Assembly (NCBI RefSeq): GCF_016786215.1
Contig: NZ_JADOBG010000003.1
Coordinates: 92,034 to 156,033, forward strand
Source: Legionella bononiensis
GTDB lineage: Bacteria; Pseudomonadota; Gammaproteobacteria; Legionellales; Legionellaceae
Direction: 5' to 3'
DNA: 64,000 bases
The number at the start of each line of letters is the position of its first letter. Positions within the stretch are counted from its first letter, which is position 1. The notes beneath the pieces were generated by a model. It did not search any database, was not told the origin of the DNA, and worked only from the letters and a program-made list of their open reading frames with translations. A program made the translations under genes and the position numbers. Positions 57,918 through 64,000 of this stretch are shown here, piece after piece.

Positions 57918-59207
57918 ATGCGCAGCAAAAAAACGATATTGACTAACTTTAGCCGGGCAAAATACAGCGAGTCGCTCTCTTTACGGCCAGATAATGAGAA
58001 ACAACTTGAAGAATATTGTTCCAATGAACAGGCTCTCCCCATGCTGGTCAGAGGTGCTGGATTAAGTTATAGCGACAGTTGCTTCAACCAGAATGGCTTT
58101 ATAATTGACAGTTCAAGACTGAACCATCTAATCAGTTTTGATGCCAATACCGGTAATGCGGTGTGCCAAAGTGGCGTGTCTATTAAAGATTTATTTTTAC
58201 TCCATCCAGAATACATTCCCTACGTAATACCTGGAACAGTACACGCTACACTTGCAGGGGGAATTGCCCATGATGTTCATGGCAAAAATAACCCTTACGA
58301 AGGCAGCTTCGGACACCACATACTCTGGTTTGATTTAATTTTAAGAAATAAAAAATATCACTGCAGCCGCGAAGAACATAAAGATTTATTTATAGCGACC
58401 ATTGGTGGCGCAGGTTTAACAGGCGTTATCACCCGTATTGGAATCAAACTAAAAAAAGCCACTCGTTGTGTGCAAGTAGAGCATAAGCAAATAGAATCGA
58501 TAAAATCACTCACTGAAACCATGTCGACTTACGGTCTTAAGTACCAGTATCAAGTAGCATGGCTGGATCTATTAAACTCAGAGCCACGCTCGCTTCTTTC
58601 GGTGGCAAATCACTGTGAACCCATTCCTTACAAAGAGGAGAAATCGCACAGCGTCAGTAAATTCCCCTTTGGTTTAATCAAACAATGGAATATGAAATTA
58701 TTCAATAAATTCTATTTCAACAGTAAAAAACCTGTAGAACAATTATCGCTGCTGGAATTTAATAATCCGCTGGATAAAATAAAGCACTGGAACAGACTTT
58801 ATGGACCTAAAGGACTCATTCAGTTTCAGGCAGTATTCAATCAGGAAAACGCACACCACACTATAGAACAGTTAATTCAGATTATTAGAAGCCATAAGGC
58901 TATTCCTACCCTTGCTGTACTGAAATTATTTATTCAACCAGGTGAAGGGTTGCTATCATTCTGCAAACCTGGTTTTACACTCGCCATTGATTTTATTAAT
59001 AATCCGCAAGCTCAAAAAGCCATCATGGCAATGAATCAACTCATTACTGAACTGAACGGCCGTATTTACCTGGCCAAGGATTTATTACTTACACCAGAGC
59101 AGTTTCGCAGCCAGTATGAACATCATGCTCAACTATCGGAGATTCTCAAACAGTATCAATCTCCTATGCGTTCGGATCTTGCCAAAAGACTAAGGATAAC
59201 TGAATGA
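57918..59207 (+). CDS. DprE1-like FAD-dependent oxidoreductase
   Basis: 429 residues. The FAD-binding PCMH-type domain shows LVRGAGLSYSDS (about 43-54), IPYVIPGTVHATLAGGIAHD and HGKNNPYEGSFGHH, motifs of decaprenylphosphoryl-ribose 2-oxidase DprE1 (GKNHH-type signature) and its aldonolactone oxidase relatives. DprE1 oxidises the 2-hydroxyl of polyprenyl-phosphoribose, and DprE2 then reduces it to the arabinose form. The next gene overlaps it by 4 bp and encodes the DprE2-like partner, which supports this reading. No signal peptide. The real sugar substrate in this organism is unknown. Ribosome binding site weak; starts at ATG 57918. Confidence 0.8.
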   Translation: MRSKKTILTNFSRAKYSESLSLRPDNEKQLEEYCSNEQALPMLVRGAGLSYSDSCFNQNGFIIDSSRLNHLISFDANTGNAVCQSGVSIKDLFLLHPEYIPYVIPGTVHATLAGGIAHDVHGKNNPYEGSFGHHILWFDLILRNKKYHCSREEHKDLFIATIGGAGLTGVITRIGIKLKKATRCVQVEHKQIESIKSLTETMSTYGLKYQYQVAWLDLLNSEPRSLLSVANHCEPIPYKEEKSHSVSKFPFGLIKQWNMKLFNKFYFNSKKPVEQLSLLEFNNPLDKIKHWNRLYGPKGLIQFQAVFNQENAHHTIEQLIQIIRSHKAIPTLAVLKLFIQPGEGLLSFCKPGFTLAIDFINNPQAQKAIMAMNQLITELNGRIYLAKDLLLTPEQFRSQYEHHAQLSEILKQYQSPMRSDLAKRLRITE

Positions 59208-59926
59208 CTGTACGAACCTGGGTTATCATAGGTGCAACATCAATTATCGCCGAAGAGTTCGCTCATTGCGCCGCCAAGGAAGGGAACGCACTACGCTTGG
59301 TTGGGCGTGATCAGGAACAACTGAATCTTATCGCCAGAGATATAGAGCTCAGATATCAAGTACCTTGTGATATTGCGATAATGGATATGACACAACCGGC
59401 CAGTACTTTATTGACTGTTTTAAAACCAGACAAGCAGGAATTGGATTTATTTATAGCGCACAGTGATTTTACTGGAAATAATCACCTCACAGTTGAATCC
59501 ATTACACAACTGGTACAGGTCAATATTCTGGCAACAACCTTACTCATTCAAGCCTATTTAGATAGGTGTCAATCAATGCATCACCTACTCTTTTTAAGTT
59601 CTGTCGCGGCTTGTAGAGGTCGAGCTAAAAACAGTTTATATGGCGGCAGCAAAGCTGCAATCGAAGTATATCTTCAAGGTTTACAGCAATCTGCAACAAA
59701 AAGCCAACACATTTCTATTGCGCGTCTGGGTTTTATTGATACCAGACAAACCTTCGGTCTACCAGGCATTTTCCATGCAGCTCAACCCAAGGATTGTGCC
59801 AAAGCATGTTGGATTGCGGTAAACAAAAATAAACGATTGATTTATTTCCCCAATTTCTGGCGCGCAATCATGGCAGTCATTACTCGTATACCGTTTTTTA
59901 TTTATAAACGAATGGGTTCTGTTTAA
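59204..59926 (+). CDS. DprE2-like short-chain dehydrogenase
   Basis: 240 residues, classical SDR: N-terminal nucleotide-binding GATSIIAEEFA (about 9-19, a variant TGxxxGIG as in DprE2), the NILATTLLIQAYL helix, SSVAACRGRAKNSLYGGSKAA with the YxxxK catalytic pair, and a C-terminal hydrophobic stretch. With the gene upstream it would complete an oxidation-reduction epimerisation of a polyprenyl-phosphate sugar, used for cell envelope arabinose or related glycans. The pair overlaps by ATGA. Confidence 0.82.
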   Translation: MTVRTWVIIGATSIIAEEFAHCAAKEGNALRLVGRDQEQLNLIARDIELRYQVPCDIAIMDMTQPASTLLTVLKPDKQELDLFIAHSDFTGNNHLTVESITQLVQVNILATTLLIQAYLDRCQSMHHLLFLSSVAACRGRAKNSLYGGSKAAIEVYLQGLQQSATKSQHISIARLGFIDTRQTFGLPGIFHAAQPKDCAKACWIAVNKNKRLIYFPNFWRAIMAVITRIPFFIYKRMGSV

Positions 59927-59936
59927 CGCTGGATTT

Positions 59937-60998
59937 TTATTCTCTTTTTAACTTTAAAAGCCATTTTAAATCAGGCTCTATCAATAAATGAGTTAATTGG
60001 GTAACCCATTTCATGGAACACGCTATAGTGGTCAGCAATGCAATAGCAATTAAAAACCACACATAATACCAACTCTCTTGCTGATACAAACCTGAATCAA
60101 TTAGGCCCAGTAATACAAACACATGCAACAAATAGGGATAAATACTTCGGCGTCCCCAATCTGACCAAAACGTGCGCTGCGATGGCATCAGGATAAGAAA
60201 ACCCAAACTAAAAAATACCGAAATCATCATCCAAAAACAACGTAAAAATAGCGCTTTGCTCCAGGCGGAATGATAAATAAAATAATAAGGATAAATAGGT
60301 TCAAACTGTTTTACATTATTAGGTGATATCTGGAATACCAGGTACACAATAAAACAGAGCACAATAAAAGCACTTCCTTTGTAGATTATATTCCAGTCTC
60401 GCTCTCTATATTGATTTAACTTAAATCCCAAAATAAAAAATGGGAAATATAAAAAAGTGGTTCCCAAAGCAAATACATCACCCATTTTGCCACAAAAGCC
60501 AATGAGCAATGCTACAATAATTGCAGTAGTTAACGGGAATTTTATCTGTAGGAAAAAAGGAAGTACTGTTCTCCAAATTGCCAGGGATAATAAATACCAG
60601 AGTATATAAAATGGTTCTATTATCAATAACTTGGTATTGTAATCACGAGCAACATAGGAATAAATCAATTCAAAGATAATATAGGGCGCAATTAATTTAC
60701 TGAGAATTTTAGCCATGGAACTGTCTGTTAACTTACCTTGGCTGAACACTCCCGAAATAACTGTAAAACAAGGCATAGCCAACAACTGCAGACAAACATA
60801 CACATTAGAAGTAAAAACAAATCGTTGCGTCAATATGCCACTTCGATGAGGTGAGATAAAATGCAGTAACACCACAAAGAATATCAGAACAAACTTCGCA
60901 TTATCAAATTTATAATTTCTAAGTGTTAATTCCTGCATTAAAGCTCCAACTGACTGGTGGTTTTGTAGTGTTTCGTTATCAGAGTTTGTTTGCTTCAT
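59937..60998 (-). CDS. Acyltransferase family 3 membrane protein
   Basis: 353 residues with about ten membrane segments. The start of the domain, KFDNAKFVLIFFVVLLHF, has the conserved FDxAKxxLIxxVVxxHF pattern with the catalytic His. These proteins O-acetylate or otherwise acylate surface sugars (for example lipopolysaccharide or membrane glycans); the specificity cannot be told. Convergent with the DprE2-like gene, with 10 bp between stops, so both may serve envelope glycans. Confidence 0.8.
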   Translation of the reverse strand: MKQTNSDNETLQNHQSVGALMQELTLRNYKFDNAKFVLIFFVVLLHFISPHRSGILTQRFVFTSNVYVCLQLLAMPCFTVISGVFSQGKLTDSSMAKILSKLIAPYIIFELIYSYVARDYNTKLLIIEPFYILWYLLSLAIWRTVLPFFLQIKFPLTTAIIVALLIGFCGKMGDVFALGTTFLYFPFFILGFKLNQYRERDWNIIYKGSAFIVLCFIVYLVFQISPNNVKQFEPIYPYYFIYHSAWSKALFLRCFWMMISVFFSLGFLILMPSQRTFWSDWGRRSIYPYLLHVFVLLGLIDSGLYQQESWYYVWFLIAIALLTTIACSMKWVTQLTHLLIEPDLKWLLKLKRE

Positions 60999-61014
60999 CC
61001 ATAAAAACGTTGGA

Positions 61015-61035
61015 TACCGCGGACAGGCCGCGGTA
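61015..61035. repeat. GC-rich palindrome TACCGCGG-N5-CCGCGGTA, second copy
   Basis: The same 8-bp stem as at 31964, with loop ACAGG, in inverted orientation (its reverse loop CCTGT differs from CTTGT by one base). Lies between two minus-strand genes, downstream of the effector-like gene. Confidence 0.6.
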
Positions 61036-61070
61036 CGTAGGCGTTTGAGTGCATCTGTACAAGTACATTA

Positions 61071-62327
61071 TCAGCGGATCCTGGCTTCAAAAGTTCGCTC
61101 GGATTGTTCAACTGCTTTTAGGGTCTCATCCAATTGATTTACCGTACTGGTATTTAGCTTGATCGGCGTGAAACTTTGTGTAAATAAAGCAGCTAAAACA
61201 TAACCTACTCCAAGCGTACCTAGAGCTAATAATATATTAGCCATTAACTCTTTACACCCCCTGTGTTCACTTAAAACGCCTTTACGTTGCTCACGAAGTT
61301 CTTTGGTTGCCTGATCTTTAAATCCCTTAAGATCGATCATTCCATCTTTATACGATTGAGAATAACTCGTTAGCTTATGAACTAACTGACACGCTGCTCC
61401 ATATGGCTTTTTCACATCATCATCAAGTTCCAGAGGATATCGTTTATGAAACTCATCTCGCTTGATCATTAATTGTTTTACCAATTTATCAAACTGAGAC
61501 AATTGCAATTCCCTAGCCTTCATTTGTTGGAAATTTAAACCCGGTTCATTAACTGAGTTATCCTCAGAATGTGTTTGATCTCTATGCTCTGTACTGTTCA
61601 TGTGATCCGATGAGTCGCTTTCATTGATTATGATAGATTCCGTATTAAACGTTACTTTTGGAGTTTTACTTTGTTTATTCCTGGTTAATATTTTGGATAC
61701 AATGTGCTTCATGGCGGAGTCATTGGTTTCTGAGGCCTTTTTATCAGATTGAGTTTTATCTGTGGTCGATAACTCCAATTGATGCTCCGTGTGTAATCCA
61801 CTCTTCTCCGAATAATTGACGCGTTCAGTGATGCTGTTCTCATCTGTCTTCTCATTATTTTTTTGTTCTGATAAAGTAATTTCCTGTTTTTTTCTTTTCA
61901 GATGTTCGGCAATCCCTATCTCTAATTTGATAATTTTATCTTGTGCGGCTGGATTCTTTGTAATGTGTCTTAATACTGCATCGGTATTGGTATTAATTTG
62001 GGAACGGTGCTGAATCAAGGTATTTAAATTATCCGAACTGTTACAGTGTTTCAGTTCATGTTTCATACCTTCCAGTGCTTTACACATGGAATTAAAAATT
62101 AATTCATCAATACGGCAGGTAAGTCTGTTAAACTTTTTATTAGCCTTTTGATCCGCTTGGGTATGACGAATTATGGACTCTGATTTTAAATTAACTTCAT
62201 CATAGCGGGTAATAATGGATTTCAATATATCAAGACTGTGTGAATGTTTCAGTTCATCCTTGATGCCTTCCAATTTTTTACACACTACCTCAAATGCATT
62301 TTTATCAACATTTTGTACCTTTGGCAT
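61071..62327 (-). CDS. Orphan protein with duplicated helix region and C-terminal membrane helix
   Basis: 418 residues. Residues 12-76 and 78-142 are an internal duplication at an offset of 66 residues (CKKLEGIKDELKHSHSLDIL compared with CKALEGMKHELKHCNSSDNL). A polar Ser/Glu/Lys region follows (about 150-275), then a helical region (REQRKGVLSEHRGCKELM) leading into a hydrophobic helix LLALGTLGVGYVLAALFTQS near residues 362-381. An HRG..(x)..GVGYV ending of this kind recurs in orphan Legionella proteins as I remember them; secretion by Dot/Icm is possible but unproven. GGGAG precedes the ATG. Confidence 0.65.
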   Translation of the reverse strand: MPKVQNVDKNAFEVVCKKLEGIKDELKHSHSLDILKSIITRYDEVNLKSESIIRHTQADQKANKKFNRLTCRIDELIFNSMCKALEGMKHELKHCNSSDNLNTLIQHRSQINTNTDAVLRHITKNPAAQDKIIKLEIGIAEHLKRKKQEITLSEQKNNEKTDENSITERVNYSEKSGLHTEHQLELSTTDKTQSDKKASETNDSAMKHIVSKILTRNKQSKTPKVTFNTESIIINESDSSDHMNSTEHRDQTHSEDNSVNEPGLNFQQMKARELQLSQFDKLVKQLMIKRDEFHKRYPLELDDDVKKPYGAACQLVHKLTSYSQSYKDGMIDLKGFKDQATKELREQRKGVLSEHRGCKELMANILLALGTLGVGYVLAALFTQSFTPIKLNTSTVNQLDETLKAVEQSERTFEARIR

Positions 62328-62675
62328 AATACAACTCCCTTTATATTAATACATTGGTATAAATAACATCCTATTTAAATCACTCTCAAAAAAGATCCAA
62401 TACAACACAGAGAGCTAATCCAAGCACATCAAATCAAGCCGCCCAAGTCAAGAGAAAAAATGTTCATCCATTGTTGGCTAGAAATTGAGTAATTAAATGA
62501 ATCGATATAATTACAGGTATTTTATTATCGCAAATGCAATGAAGGATCCCCAAATGCAGATACTGCACTCAGGAGATCCCTCATTAAATTCGGCATAACA
62601 TACTTGCACGCTATCTAGAAGTTATCTGTTCGCAGGAAAGTTCAACACGTCACCTAAACAGCCATTAAAACGCAG
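62328..62675. repeat. Spacer with decayed repeat unit
   Basis: The right part (about 62537-62600) contains AATGAAGGATCC and GGAGATCCCTCATTAAATTCGG, a truncated and mutated unit of the 99-bp repeat family. Nothing else was recognised. Confidence 0.5.
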
Positions 62676-62873
62676 CTATTTTAATATTCTAATCATCGGT
62701 AATATTGTTTTTATTATTCCAAAAAACTGAAGAATATAAATGATCAGAATAATTAAAACCAGGACGTTCAGAAGACTTTTTATAGCTCCTGGCATTGGAA
62801 TAAACGCATTAATTAGCCAGAGACCGACACCAAAAACAATAATGAGTGCGATTAAATTCATGAGATCGTTCAT
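62676..62873 (-). CDS. Small Thivi_2564-type membrane protein
   Basis: 65 residues, almost wholly hydrophobic: two membrane helices (LIALIIVFGVGLWLINAF and LLNVLVLIILIIYILQFF) joined by an IPMPGAIKS turn. The pattern WLxNxxIPM is that of a small conserved membrane protein family of unknown function found in many proteobacteria. Upstream AAGGATATTT serves as ribosome binding site. Just ahead on the same strand is mscL. Confidence 0.75.
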   Translation of the reverse strand: MNDLMNLIALIIVFGVGLWLINAFIPMPGAIKSLLNVLVLIILIIYILQFFGIIKTILPMIRILK

Positions 62874-62983
62874 AAATATCCTTATTATTTAAATAACTAA
62901 CAAAATTATAGCACAAAAAAATGAGGCCGATTAAATTTTGATCAATTGCGAATTCAGGAGGTCAATCCAATAACCTGATCAGT

Positions 62984-63367
62984 TCACTCATCCAATTTTC
63001 TTTCGCTCATTAAATCCCTGATTTCAGTCAGCAATACCTCAACCGGGGTCAACTTTGGCTCTTGTTCTTCTTCTTTTTTCCTTAATAAATTAATAAATTT
63101 AATAACAACGAAAATAGACAATGCGATGAGGGTAAAATCTATGATGGTTTGTAGAAACGCACCCCATTTAACTACAGCGTCCCCAACAGTCAGGGATTTG
63201 CCCGCAATATTGACACCACCAATGATCAAGCCAATCAATGGCATGATAATTCCATCAACCAGGGATGTTATAATTTTGCCAAAAGCAGCACCAATAACAA
63301 CCGCAACTGCTAAATCAACTACATTGCCACGCATGGCAAATTCTTTAAATTCCTTTAGTATTCTCAT
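62984..63367 (-). CDS. mscL: Large-conductance mechanosensitive channel MscL
   Basis: 127 residues, the usual length. EFKEFAMRGNVVDLAVAVVIG is the N-terminal helix and TM1 signature (GNVxDLAVAVVIG), TM2 is LIALSIFVVIKFINLL, and the charged C-terminal bundle contains EVLLTEIRDLM. MscL opens on strong membrane tension to release solutes during osmotic downshock. GGAGGAGAA precedes the ATG. Single gene. Confidence 0.98.
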   Translation of the reverse strand: MRILKEFKEFAMRGNVVDLAVAVVIGAAFGKIITSLVDGIIMPLIGLIIGGVNIAGKSLTVGDAVVKWGAFLQTIIDFTLIALSIFVVIKFINLLRKKEEEQEPKLTPVEVLLTEIRDLMSERKLDE

Positions 63368-63464
63368 GCCATTCTCCTCCCAGACAACATCTGATCTTAA
63401 ATAATCCTTTTACCAATTCCCTCTTATCAGTACAACTACTCAACACTACTGAGAATTACAACAT

Positions 63465-64000
63465 CCTGAAGACAATCTGGGGTACTGTACCACCTTCAGG
63501 AGATCCCTCATTGCATTCGGGATGACGTTTCCTTTGGAACGCTCGTCATCCTGAACGCGCTGAAAGCGCTCCAAATGCTGGCACCGTACCACGCTCAGGA
63601 GATCCCTCATTACATTCGGGATGACGTTTCACTGGGTTATGTTGTCATCCTGAACGCAGTGAAGGATCTCCTAATGCTGGCACCGTACCACACTAAGAAG
63701 CTTCCTCATTACATTCGGGATGACGTTTCACTGGGTTATGACGTCATCCTGAACGCAGTGAAGGATCTCCTAATGCTGGCACCGTACCACACTAAAGAGC
63801 TCCCTCATTACATTCGGGATAACGTTTCACTGGGTTATGACGTCATCCTGAACGCAGTGAAGGATCTCCTAATGCTGGCACCATACCACACTAAGGAGCT
63901 TCCTCATTACATTCGGGATGACGTTTCACTGGGTTATGACGTCATCCTGAACGCAGTGAAGGATCTCCTAATGCTGGCACCGTACCACACTAAGGTGCTC
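63465..64000. repeat. 99-bp tandem repeat array, continuing past the window
   Basis: CTGAACGCAGTGAAGG-type starts occur at 63465 (86 bp before the next), 63551, 63650, 63749, 63848 and 63947, exactly 99 bp apart from 63551 on. Each unit also contains CTCATTACATTCGGGATGACG. The later units are nearly identical; the first two are more diverged. No ORF spans the array. It starts upstream of mscL. Confidence 0.92.

Noticed and set aside
63465..64000. Possible CRISPR array
   Set aside because: The whole 99-bp unit repeats, not a short repeat with unique spacers, and no cas genes are near.

Overview
The window looks like a chromosomal segment of a flagellated Legionella species or a close relative. 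The evidence is an AT-rich gammaproteobacterial gene set, flagellar gene order without chemotaxis genes, several Legionella-style orphan proteins (coiled-coil or membrane proteins resembling Dot/Icm substrates), and a family of imperfectly palindromic intergenic repeats. No similarity search was run, so the genus is an inference and I name no species. No tRNA, rRNA, CRISPR array, insertion sequence or prophage was recognised.

Layout: 1-3480 carries most of yhdP (3' end outside the window). 3452-11638 is a minus-strand flagellar cluster read as fleS-fleR-fliE-fliF-fliG-fliH-fliI-fliJ, headed by a sigma-54-type promoter. 12079-19721 holds an outer-membrane beta-barrel gene, a repeat array, and rarA, lolA, ftsK, trxB and aat. 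Between aat and infA (19722-24694) lies a 5 kb accessory block: a plasmid-type parA/parB pair with an upstream palindrome, a ZIP-like membrane protein, arfB, a rhodanese and a fatty acid desaturase. 24695-31900 has infA, a second repeat cluster, pmbA, a secreted phosphodiester glycosidase, and nrdA-nrdB behind a promoter with a DnaA box and a pair of NrdR-like boxes.

32164-36245 is accessory: an orphan DNA-methyltransferase-like gene, a coiled-coil orphan, a His/Gly-rich membrane protein, and a 39-bp perfect inverted repeat. 36246-39951 is prfB-lysS plus an orphan membrane protein; prfB keeps its programmed frameshift. 40162-43772 has a secreted orphan and a large TPR orphan. 44233-55942 is the second minus-strand flagellar operon, read as fliM-fliN-fliO-fliP-fliQ-fliR-flhB-flhA-flhF-fleN-fliA-motC-motD-DUF2802, again with a sigma-54-type promoter upstream. 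56398-62327 is accessory: an ornithine cyclodeaminase remnant, small orphans, a DprE1/DprE2-like pair, an acyltransferase and an effector-like protein. 62676-64000 ends with a small membrane protein, mscL and a 99-bp tandem repeat that runs off the window.

How it fits together: the two flagellar operons supply the export gate and ATPase (FlhAB, FliPQR, FliHIJ, FliO), the MS ring and rotor/switch (FliE, FliF, FliG, FliM, FliN), a stator (MotC/MotD), polar number and placement control (FlhF, FleN) and regulators (FleS/FleR, FliA). Hook, filament, FleQ and RpoN genes must lie elsewhere. The remaining conserved genes are housekeeping: translation (aat, infA, lysS, prfB, arfB), deoxynucleotide synthesis (nrdAB), division and DNA repair (ftsK, rarA), lipoprotein traffic (lolA), thioredoxin reduction (trxB) and osmotic safety (mscL).
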